NCBI GenBank assembly: GCA_019787685.1
Contig: JAHNUO010000026.1
Location: 186,001-250,000 of the forward strand
Direction of reading: 5' to 3'
Source of the DNA: Chiua virens
Lineage: Eukaryota > Basidiomycota > Agaricomycetes > Boletales > Boletaceae
DNA length: 64,000 bases
The position numbers and the translations under genes were made by a program. The notes below the pieces were generated by a model. That model was given only the letters and a program-made list of their open reading frames with translations, made no database searches and was not told where the DNA came from. The number at the start of each line of letters is the position of its first letter. The first letter of the stretch is position 1. Below are positions 13,313 to 23,289 of the stretch, piece by piece.

Positions 13313-14654
13313 ATGATGGATTCAGGTTTGTCTAAGAGTCCTAGAGGCTGCTGGACAATCCGGAATGAAAAGCGGTCGATGTAAAAGTATCCGGGTGGAG
13401 GCGAGGCGATGAGAGTATTGATTTGAGTAGATGAGACGCAGAGGAATGATAGGACGAGGTAAAAGAGAAACTATCCAGCTCACTCACACACGGGAGAGTA
13501 AACAGGAGATCTCCTGAACGCAGAAAGACAATATTTTTGTGTTAGAAACATGGTTTTATAGTCCTGGGCATAACCCAGGACTGTTAAAGGTAATCCGACC
13601 CTAAGTAAGTGTACAGGATTGATGTAGGGTGAGTATGGAAAGAAGGGGTGTCAAACCTTGTAGATGACAAAGAAAGGAAAGGTGTTAGGATAGTAATGAC
13701 CTTAATAAGGCCAAATCGAGTAGAACAAGTCAAATTGGATGAAGCAGAATACATACGAAAGAACCGGATTGGATCGCGTTGACTCGGATTGGACTCGGAT
13801 TGGATTCGGATGATCTGTAAATGCTAGGAATGAAACTGGGCTGGCACGAAGTCGATGGCGGATGAGATGGGAGATGATATGGCATGATGAAGAGCAAGGA
13901 AAATGTATCCTACAACTGTAGGGAGTATCTAACTCCTACAACGGATGAACATAGTGAGATACCTTGCATATTGAGCATAGTAAAGTAGTACAAATGAAAG
14001 GCAGAAAAGAATCATAACAATTGTTCTGTTATTGCTTATTGTTAGAGATCATGTGACTCGGAGGTAGCCAATTCCGGATCTCTAGAGTTGTAGTGTCAGA
14101 TGGGACTTGGCTTCACTGTATGTGGTGTGCCCTTGTCACAGTCTGTCCCTGTATTTCAGACATGTGGAGAATGGAGGTAGATGTAAGACTCAACACATAA
14201 AGTGGAGTTGAGCAGAGTAAAGACTGTCAAGGTCTTCTCGGAGTGTTCAGAGTGAGTTGTACAAATAAACTAATATTCAGACTGAAGTTATAATCGAAGT
14301 AACTATGGTTTATATACTTGGAGGAAACAGAATGATTAGTCATGGAGCAAGGAGATGAGTAATACAGAGAAGAGGAGAATGACTAATTCTGAGTAAGATG
14401 GGAGATCAGGAAACTAGATAACTGGAGGTAAGTCGGGTACTGAGGAAGCTAGAGCTGTGCTTGTAAGTGAGACACAGGTTTATGTACTAAAACAAAAGAG
14501 GAAACATATATATGTAACAGAGGTCTAGGGTCACAGAGTTGTGTACTGAGGTAGATCAACCCAGAGTTCATGTCTAAGTCAGAGTTATATCCAGAGGAAT
14601 GGAGAACAGAGTGGTATGTGACACTTATGTATCTCTGATTCCTTTCCTTCCTGT

Positions 14655-14880
14655 TGTCATTCTGATGGCACTCCCTTTCTTTCTCTGTCCATTGCCTCTG
14701 CATCATATGTTTCCTTTTGGTCCTTTTGATTGGTTCTGCTCTTCTTGGCCAACCCTTTGCCTTGCTTCACCTCATACTATATCAACCCTTGATAATACTC
14801 TTATGTATAACCCCCCTTGGGACGAACTTATCGCCCCACCTTTCTTCATTTCACCTATTATTTGTTTTCTACATCGGATT
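14655..14880 (-). repeat. Inverted homologous block, copy 2
   Basis: Reverse-complement matches to 13099-13312: about 14655-14740 pairs with 13103-13160 and about 14797-14880 pairs with 13237-13312. The second match is the cleaner one, with a run of roughly 40 bases almost identical. It is embedded in degraded retroelement-like sequence. Confidence 0.7.
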
Positions 14881-16239
14881 CATCTTGGACTACTCAAAAA
14901 CCATTTCTCGTTGTTCACCAACTCAGTGTTGTCCCTGGGTCAAATGGAATCACATTTCCTTCACCCTCTTTTCATTATTTCAATTCCCCTGAGTATTCCA
15001 CTTTAGCCAGGATTACTTATCTTCATTGCTATTGGAGGATAAGGTGTGAATACATGAGGAGAACATAAGGCGCACAGGTATCTGGCAGTGATGCATGACT
15101 GAATAAGTGATCATTTTGAGCCCATCCTGTTAGAATCTTGCAAGAAATCAGGGTAGTTACTGTTCAGATCATATTGCAGGAAACACTGTACCGCTGTTTT
15201 GGGTGCTTATATAATCAACCTTAAAGTGTATATTGCAAGATATCTTGTAGCACTGTGCACTTTGGCCTGCTTACATATGTAATTACCTAAAAGTGGTGGC
15301 AGGAATGATGACCAAAAGCAGCCACTACTCCCATAACATATCCAGATTTAGAATCTAATGTTTTCATGCCTCTCCCCTTTATTCTAGCCACATCCCTTGG
15401 TTTAATAATACAAATAGCAGTCATAAAATACTATGTATTGTATATTCCATCATTCCCACCGCTTAGATAATGTATTTTAATGTCTTAAAAGGTCTAAACC
15501 AATAGAAGAAAAAAAGAAAAACATGAAATGACATATGACATATATCATCAGGGCACCTATATAGGATGCTATTATACCTTATCATCCATTTGTCAACACA
15601 CTCCCAGGTCACTCTACAAAGAATTGAAGCTGTGGGGAGTCAAATGAACATTCCAAAAGCGTGGGAAATATGTTGGAAACTTAGGAGACTTTTAAAAACA
15701 TACTATTGTAGCTTCCACAACACATATGTGGACATTCTAAGGCATAGGATAGGTTGGATACATTATACACAGTATGTCAAAATATTATCCTGCCCTCAAT
15801 GTCATGTATGTCTTTGTTTCTGAATGAATACTGTATAAATCTCCTATCAGATTTGACAAACAAAACATTTGAGCATAGATATCACACTTAAAAATATTCT
15901 AGCCATCAATTCAGACATGAAGAATGCCCACTCATATGTTCCAGATGTCCAAGCAATGCTCCATTTGGCCCAGTGATCAATAATACAAATAATAGGTGAT
16001 TTACTATCTTATCATAAAGACTTACTGATACTCTATTGCTAGACTTACTGATACTTTTCGCATTTTTGATGTCTGGCCTACAGAAAGCATTTTATAGATA
16101 TCCAGAACATATGAATGTGGATTCTTCATGTCTGAATTGATGGCTAGAATATTTTTAAGTGTGATATCTATGCTCAAATGTTTTGTTTGTCAAATCTGAT
16201 AGGAGATTTATACAGTATTCATTCAGAAACAAAGACATA

Positions 16240-17804
16240 CAGTGGCTCAAACAACTGTCCCAATGTTTGCATGCTTTTCACTAAACATAACAAAACGCAG
16301 TAACCACTAAACCTTACCCAAATATGTGGGTGTATGAAATATAGTGCTTACTCTTGGCTTTCTATTGGGCCAAGTGTCAAAGAATTTGAATAAGATTTGA
16401 TGAAATGGCATTCATTTCAAAATGGTCACTCATTGGGACAGTTTATTGACTTTATATAAATATAAGTATTTAGTATTTAGTATGACCTCCTTTGGCCTTG
16501 ATAACTACTTCAAACCTTCTATGCATGCTTTTAATCCATTTCTGATGCTATTCTGCACAAATATTCCCCCACTCCTCTACTAACCACTCCTATAAATGAT
16601 AAACCCCTTAGGGGCACTTTTATAAACTGAAAGTCATTGTTTTAGATGATTTCAGGTATGTTCAAAGGAAGTGAGGTATAGAGACTGTGCAGGCCAATCT
16701 AAAGATCCAATCTCTTGATCTTTGACCTAGGTCTGAACTGTTTTAGAGGTATGCTTGGCATTATTATCTTATTGAAAAATGATCTCACCTTCTGAAATTT
16801 AAAATTTTTCAATGCTTTCCAGCAACCCCTGCTTTGAAATTGTCACATACTGCTCAGCATCCATCTTTCTGTACATCTCACTCTAAACTCCCACCCCATT
16901 CCATCCTATATAGGCCCATAGCCTCCCCTATGCTTGACTATACCTCTAGCAATCAACTACTCTCCTGCATTTTTCCACACATACTCTTGTTTATATGACC
17001 CAATCCTATTGACTTTAGCCTCATTTAACTATACAACATTTTCCCACCCTCCACAGTCCAATGCTAGTATTTGAAAGCATAGGTCAATCATCTTTTCTTG
17101 TGACTCTTGAAGAGAAGAGGTTTTTGTTCTCTACTACAGCTTTCAAAGAGGCTTCCTTGAGGGTATTTCTGACTGTCTGAGGGTAGAGATTAGTATCAAT
17201 AATGACATTGATAAGTATAGTGAGCTAAATAGCATTTTTGGCCTTGCCAGTAATGATCTGTTATACAATAGCCCTTTTGCTGGTAAATGAAAACTTTGAA
17301 GAGTGACCACCAAGATATTTAGTCTTGTCTAGCTGGACTTCCTGAAGGACCCTAGACACTGTAGACTTGCCTAGACCAGTTTGACAGGTTATTTTCCTGG
17401 AAGAGAGATTCAGGAAAAGGAAGGAGACAGTATTGTCCCTTAAGAGCTTTCATAATGATGATAGGAAAGTTACTATGAAATGGTGGGGTTTATATGGTGC
17501 TAGCTGATAATAGTTACATAATAGAACCATTATCAAATGTATGGAAGTACTTTACAAAATGTTAGGGTCTAATATATATAATCCAAACTTAAAGTCAAAG
17601 AACTGTCCCAATGAGTGATCATTTTGAAATGATTGCCATTTCATTAAATCCTATTCAAATCCTTTGACCCTTAGGCCAATAGAAAGCCAGGAGTAGGTAC
17701 TATATTTCATATTCCCACAGGTTTGGGTAAGGTTTAGTGGTTACTGCATTTTATTGTGTTTAGTGAAAAACATGCAAACATTGGGACAGTTGTTTGAGCC
17801 ACTG
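16240..17804 (-). mobile_element. Tc1/mariner-family DNA transposon
   Basis: The element is 1,565 bp, bounded by TA at 16238-16239 and 17805-17806. Its terminal inverted repeats are 204 bp each (16240-16443 and 17601-17804) and begin CAGTGGCTCAAACAACTGTC. Each repeat carries the motif AACTGTCCCAATG near its outer edge and again, reversed, at its inner edge, an arrangement like the IR/DR type of the superfamily. The left arm of the surrounding fold-back element keeps the uninterrupted sequence (around 15797-15815), so removing this element and one TA restores the match. A decayed transposase lies inside on the minus strand. Class II cut-and-paste elements of this family insert at TA dinucleotides. 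Confidence 0.95.
16470..17430 (-). pseudogene. Decayed Tc1/mariner transposase
   Basis: Read on the minus strand from about 17430. An N-terminal helix-turn-helix like SSRKITCQTGLGKSTVSRV is recognisable, then after degraded sequence FQQDNNAKHTSKTVQ (about 16740-16790), SLDWPAQS, and the C-terminal tail SMHRRFEVVIKAKGG (about 16480-16520). The family catalytic block is normally QDNDPKHTSK, so DNNAKH has lost the conserved DP. Several stops interrupt the frame. The protein would have been a DDE/D transposase acting on the flanking repeats; this copy cannot encode it. Confidence 0.9.
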
Positions 17805-18490
17805 TACATGACATTGAGGGCAGGATAATATTTTGACATACTGTGTATAATGTATCCAACCTATCCTATGCCTTAGAATGTCCACATATGTGTTGTGGAA
17901 GCTACAATAGTATGTTTTTAAAAGTCTCCTAAGTTTCCAACATATTTCCCACGCTTTTGGAATGTTCATTTGACTCCCCACAGCTTCAATTCTTTGTAGA
18001 GTGACCTGGGAGTGTGTTGACAAATGGATGATAAGGTATAATAGCATCCTATATAGGTGCCCTGATGATATATGTCATATGTCATTTCATGTTTTTCTTT
18101 TTTTCTTCTATTGGTTTAGACCTTTTAAGACATTAAAATACATTATCTAAGCGGTGGGAATGATGGAATATACAATACATAGTATTTTATGACTGCTATT
18201 TGTATTATTAAACCAAGGGATGTGGCTAGAATAAAGGGGAGAGGCATGAAAACATTAGATTCTAAATCTGGATATGTTATGGGAGTAGTGGCTGCTTTTG
18301 GTCATCATTCCTGCCACCGCTTTTAGGTAATTATGTAAGCAGGCCAAAGTGCACAGTGCTACAAGATATCTTGCAATATACACTTTAAGGTTGATTATAT
18401 AAGCACCCAAAACAGCGGTACAGTGTTTCCTGCAATATGATCTAACAGTAACTACCCTGCTTTCTTGCAAGACCCTACCAGGATCAGGTG

Positions 18491-18661
18491 TCATTTCATC
18501 AAATCTTACTTAAATCCTTTGACCCTTGATCTAATAGAAGGCCAAGAGTAAGTACTATATTTCATACACACCCACAGGTTTGGATAACATTTAGTGGTTA
18601 CCACATTTTGTTGCATTCAGTGAAAAACATGCAAACATTGGGACAGTTATTTGAGCCACAG
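18491..18661. mobile_element. Detached mariner terminal repeat
   Basis: This stretch aligns with the right-hand terminal repeat of the mariner at 17601-17804, from tcatttcatcaaatc to ggacagttatttgagccacag. It lies directly outside the right end of the fold-back element. On the opposite side, aagtgatcattttgag at about 15105-15120 resembles the adjoining part of the same repeat. The reading I prefer is that the fold-back element landed inside an older mariner copy whose other end is lost or rearranged. Confidence 0.75.
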
Positions 18662-18895
18662 TCTGTACATCTCAATAAGTCATGAACATACCTTGTTTTC
18701 CCACAACTTGTGATATTTTATTTAGCCTGATCCTTTGCACTTGTGACCTTTGGTCTTCAACTACTAGTACATGGGGTGGTTACAAAATAACTCAACACAC
18801 TATATTTCTGCCAAAGCATGTATATACAAGCATATTGTATGCCTTGTAAGAGTGACTATTTCACTTGGTGATATTTGTAGCTAATATACATAATT

Positions 18896-21800
18896 TCAAA
18901 AGTTGTTCATGATGACCAAAATGGCAGATGACTTACAAATAAGATTCTTAGAAATGATATGCAAAAGGAGTTCTGTCATTTTCTCTGTATCCTCAAAGTC
19001 ATATGGAGAAATAAACTCAGAGACTGCTGTCTTGACTTTGAGGATTGTTTCAGATGATTCATAAAGCTGGGTTGCTACCATGATTGGGTCTTCAACACCT
19101 TTCTGGTGTAAGAAGAATGAATGCTCCAGGATAATGGCAATGGCTGCAAATATTAATGGAGATAGTTACTGAATTTGGCACTCAGAAAACTGACCAATGC
19201 CTAAATGAAGTGCTGTGTGCCATGTAGTACTATCTTGCAAAGAAGACTGAATTATGGAATAAAATAGTAGGCAGACTGGCATTATAAAATCATACTCACA
19301 ATGGATGTGCACTTTCTTGCTAGTGCACTGTGATCAACAGGAATATAGGGCTGAGGATATTGTATATTAGTTGATTGAAAAAAAAAATCAGAAGACTAAA
19401 CAGAAGACTAAAATGAATAAACATACATCAGAGGCCTGGAAAATCTATGAAGTTGATATCATTATTTATACTGCAAAAAATCCAACACATGACAAACCTC
19501 CTATAAAACATAAGGCATATGAAGCAGAATGAAAATTTCCTCATACCTTCTAATGAAATGAAATAAATAGGGATTAAAATATTTGAAAACTAAAGGGCAT
19601 ATAAATGCTTACATCCTATAGAATGTCAAAATAATCAATAAAGTTATGATAAACAGTACAGATCAGCATCCTGCTGGAAGCTCATTCACAGTCAGAGCAC
19701 TTACATACTATGAATGGCAGGACAGGGACAAGGACAGAGGGGCATGGATCAGCATCCTTCTGGAAGCCCATTCACAATCAGAGCACTTACTTGCTATGAA
19801 TGGCAGGACAGGGGCAAGGACAGAGGGGCATGGATCAGCATCCTTCTGGAAGCCCATTCACAACCAGAGCACTTACATGCTATGAATGGCAGGACAGGGG
19901 CAAGGACAGAGGGGCATGGATCAGCATCCTTCTGGAAGCCCATTCACAATCAGAGCACTTACAAGCTATGAATGGCAGGACAGGGGCAAGGACAGAGGGG
20001 CATGGATCAGCATCCTTCTGGAAGCCCATTCACAATCAGAGCACTTACATACTATGAATGGCAGGACAGGGGCAAGGACAGAGGGGCATGGATCAGCATC
20101 CTTCTGGAAGCCCATTCACAATCAGAGCACTTACATACTATGAATGGCAGGACAGGGGCAAGGACAGAGGGGCATGGATCAGCATCCTTCTGGAAGCCCA
20201 TTCACAATCAGAGCACTTACATACTATGAATGGCAGGACAGGGGCAAGGACAGAGGGGCATGGATCAGCATCCTTCTGGAAGCCCATTCACAATCAGAGC
20301 ACTTACTCCCTATGAATGGCAGGACAGGGGCAAGGACAGAGGGGCATGGATCAGCATCCTTCTGGAAGCCCATTCACAATCAGAGCACTTACTCCCTATG
20401 AATGGCAGGACAGGGGCAAGGACAGAGGGGCATGGATCAGCATCCTTCTGGAAGCCCATTCACAATCAGAGCACTTACATACTATGAATGGCAGGACAGG
20501 GGCAAGGACAGAGGGGCATGGATCAGCATCCTTCTGGAAGCCCATTCACAATCAGAGCACTTACAAGCTATGAATGGCAGGACAGGGGCAAGGACAGAGG
20601 GGCATGGATCAGCATCCTTCTGGAAGCCCATTCACAATCAGAGCACTTACTCCCTATGAATGGCAGGACAGGGGCAAGGACAGAGGGGCATGGATCAGCA
20701 TCCTTCTGGAAGCCCATTCACAATCAGAGCACTTACTCCCTATGAATGGCAGGACAGGGGCAAGGACAGAGGGGCATGGATCAGCATCCTTCTGGAAGCC
20801 CATTCACAATCAGAGCACTTACATGCTATGAATGGCAGGACAGGGGCAAGGACAGAGGGGCATGGATCAGCATCCTTCTGGAAGCCCATTCACAATCAGA
20901 GCACTTACTCCCTATGAATGGCAGGACAGGGGCAAGGACAGAGGGGCATGGATCAGCATCCTTCTGGAAGCCCATTCACAATCAGAGCACTTACATACTA
21001 TGAATGACAGGACAGGGGCAAGGACAGAGGGGCATGGATTAGTATCTTTCTGGAAGCCTATTCACAATCAGAGCACTTACAAGCTATGAATGGCAGGACA
21101 GGGGCAAGGACAGAGGGGCATGGATCAGCATCCTTCTGGAAGCCCATTCACAATCAGAGCACTTACATACTATGAATGGCAGGACAGGGGCAAGGACAGA
21201 GGGGCATGGATCAGCATCCTTCTGGGAGCCCATTCACAATCAGAGCACTTACAAGCTATGAATGGCAGGACAGGGGCAAGGACAGAGGGGCATGGATCAG
21301 CATCCTTCTGGAAGCCCATTCACAATCAGAGCACTTACAAGCTATGAATGGCAGGACAGGGGCAAGGACAGAGGGGCATGGATCAGCATCCTTCTGGAAG
21401 CCCATTCACAATCAGAGCACTTACTCCCTATGAATGGCAGGACAGGGGCAAGGACAGAGGGGCATGGATCAGCATCCTTCTGGAAGCCCATTCACAATCA
21501 GAGCACTTACTCCCTATGAATGGCAGGACAGGGGCAAGGACAGAGGGGCATGGATCAGCATCCTTCTGGAAGCCCATTCACAATCAGAGCACTTACTTGC
21601 TATGAATGGCAGGACAGGGGCAAGGACAGAGGGGCATAGATGATCCAGCATCCTCATTTACAATCACAAGGATGTCTCACCTTTTATGAATAGGACAAGA
21701 ATTTCTTTCACTACAGATCTCATTCACTGCATAGAAATTCACACACCTCAACATGTGGAAACCATGATCCAATTCCCTCCACCAACATCTGCTGTGCAGA

Positions 21801-23207
21801 ATCTGTCAATGGTTCCATGTTCTTATGTATATCCTCAATGAAAGGTATCAGGACCCTGTAAAATGCTTTAATAGATATAATCCATAATCCAGAAACTCCA
21901 TATAAATTACCTCCTGAAACCATACTCAATGCAAAGCAACATGTTTGTGTGTTGTGTAGTCACAAGCAACATCTGCAATGCTTCTTCATCCAAGGCCCCC
22001 ACAGTCCTTTTCAAGAGAAGTTTACACCCCTCATTTGACTTGTGTAGGTCTATGTGCATTAAAATCAGTTTGACCATGAGACATGTATATTATACATACC
22101 TCTTAACTCCACATATGCATTTGGTGGATGCCTCATCTTTTGTACCCTCTCCCATGTAGGATTCCCTTTCAGCATTCTTTCAGCATTCTGCTGTCCAATT
22201 ACAACCCTTCTCTTGTGAGAAAGCTTCTGTTCCTCAGGTGTCAAGGCTGCCATCCCTTGTATCAGCAGTGCATCACATTTTGTGAATACGAGTACCACAG
22301 GCACTGCAAATAGTATGAGAAAAAGGACTTCATACATCCATCAGGAGCACTTACCACTCCCTGTGTCACATTCATTGAAAAACATTTCCTCAGCAGCCAA
22401 GACAGCTCGGTGGTACTGGTCCATTGGAATACAGTACCTATTCAGTCACAATGTTGTCATTGTCAGTGTGGCATAAATGCTGCTATCTCTCCTTACCAGA
22501 TAGCATGGATTCGCTTCTTGAGGTATGCTGTCTTTGCACGCGATGAAACAAACTCCTTCATCTGTGTAAACTCTCCTATACTACCAGCTTCGAAGCCCTG
22601 TGAGTCGTGAAAAATAAAATTTGGGTTGCTTCGAAAGACCAATTCGTTCTCGATGTTATGCATTCCACGCTTGAGACGTGTTAAAAAAATGTTACTGATC
22701 AGGACTTCACGGTAATCGTTTAACTCACGTCCCGGGATTCCTGGATCTGTGCTAGATCGACCTGATCGCAGACCATCAGTGCACCTGTATCGTCACGGAC
22801 ATCTCATTTGAGCATACCTCATTCCCATCTCCATCAAGGATCACTGGATCTGCCGTGGAGTTGCAGATTTGCTTGAGTATCGTGGTCTTCCCGGCATTGG
22901 CTCGGCCAATGATAAGGATTCTGAACCGCCCAAATTTCTTTCTGATGCCGTCCATCTGCATAATAGGTTCCGCGGATGATTCTTCAGGGGATTCGGCGGA
23001 AGTTCCTGCGAGAGGTTCAGCAGGTGGCTCTGCGAAAGATCCTGTGGACGGTTCTGTGAGAGGCTTTGTGGGTGGTTCTGCGGGAGATTCTGTGGACGGT
23101 TCTGCGAGAGGTTCTGTGGGTGGCTCTGCGAGAGATTCTGTGGAAGGTCTCGTGGGGGCCTTGGAGCGAAAGCACGGGAAGCGAGCGCAAGCCATAAGCC
23201 TTTTCAT
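18896..23207 (-). CDS. P-loop GTPase (G-domain protein), intron-rich
   Basis: Start ATG is at 23207; stop at 18896-18898. The N-terminus (MKRLMACARFPCF) is followed by a proline/glutamate/serine repeat tail (AEPPTEPLAEPSTES-like units, about 22985-23150). Exon 1 then has the P-loop LIIGRANAGKTTILKQ (about 22870-22920). Later exons give FIFHDSQGFEAG (G3, about 22590-22620), VPVVLVFTKCDALL (G4, about 22270-22310), the helical LDEEALQMLLVTTQHTNM (about 21960-22010) and VLIPFIEDIHKNME (about 21810-21860). After roughly 2.5 kb carrying a minisatellite, an exon near 19180-19250 (DSTTWHTALHLGI) joins AIAIILEHSFFLHQKG and the final exon (about 18896-19150). Families of this kind are expanded in mushroom-forming fungi; the cellular role is unknown. 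The 5' exons have normal CpG content and the 3' exons are CpG-poor. The join across the long intron is inferred. Confidence 0.75.
19660..21641. repeat. 86-bp minisatellite, about 23 units
   Basis: Tandem array with units starting ATGGCAGGACAGGGGCAAGG every 86 bases from 19714 to 21606, a partial unit before (19660-19713) and a partial unit after. Units are almost identical except at one trinucleotide between CACTTAC and CTATGAATGG, which takes only five states. In order these are ATA, TTG, ATG, AAG, ATA, ATA, ATA, TCC, TCC, ATA, AAG, TCC, TCC, ATG, TCC, ATA, AAG, ATA, AAG, AAG, TCC, TCC, TTG. Because 86 is not a multiple of three, each frame is open for exactly three units, so the chain of 85-codon ORFs is a by-product and not coding. 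The unit at 21004-21089 differs only by C-to-T or G-to-A changes. The array lies in an apparent intron of the GTPase gene. Confidence 0.97.
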
Positions 23208-23289
23208 TGTACTTAGCTGCTGTGAGCTCGGTGTCGACTATGAGAAAGTTCTGAGGAGAGCCCGTGTCAATAACCTACAACACCATTGA

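Larger units (their letters stand above)
11367..15121. repeat. CpG-poor, retroelement-like debris
   Basis: There is no intact gene. The stretch is poor in CG dinucleotides and rich in TG/CA and TA compared with both flanks. A block starting TGTCATGTCCTGGATTTAGG at about 12520 and a stretch around 14040-14110 ending in TCTAGAGTTGTAGTGTCA resemble terminal-repeat material of Ty3/Gypsy-type elements, but I could not pair two long direct repeats. A short hairpin, GTCCTGGGCATAACCCAGGAC, sits at about 13561-13581. Two homologous segments (13099-13160 and 13237-13312) recur in reverse orientation at 14655-14880. ORFs at 14449-15068 are open only over short spans and match no family I know. Confidence 0.5.
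15122..18485. mobile_element. Large fold-back (inverted-repeat) element
   Basis: The left arm (about 15122-15985) is matched in reverse complement by the right arm (about 16090-16237 plus 17806-18485). The right arm is split by a mariner element. The arms are near-identical over about 700 bases; visible differences include GTGG versus GCGG in the segment near 15296/18320 and TTCAGATC versus TTAGATC near the outer ends. The central 100 bases are single copy or poorly paired and contain two copies of agacttactgatac. An identical 81-codon open frame lies in each arm (15566 plus, 18047 minus), broken on the right by the mariner. It is a non-autonomous fold-back transposon or a palindrome made by inverted duplication; no transposase of its own is visible. 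Outer ends abut mariner-like sequence. Confidence 0.85.

Noticed and set aside
13561..13581. GTCCTGGGCATAACCCAGGAC as a transcription terminator hairpin
   Set aside because: Rho-independent terminators are bacterial; this is a short palindrome within transposon debris.
15566..15823. 81-codon ORF repeated in both arms of the palindrome as a possible gene
   Set aside because: Its identity in both arms follows from the inverted repeat itself. It has no motif and no neighbouring exon that extends it.
19660..21641. CRISPR array
   Set aside because: Units are 86 bp and contiguous, with no unique spacers, in a eukaryotic intron.
19646..21643. Ladder of overlapping 85-codon ORFs starting MAGQGQGQRGMDQHPSG
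   Set aside because: They are produced by the 86-bp tandem array: each frame is open for exactly three units because 86 is two more than a multiple of three. No family resemblance and no reason to be translated.
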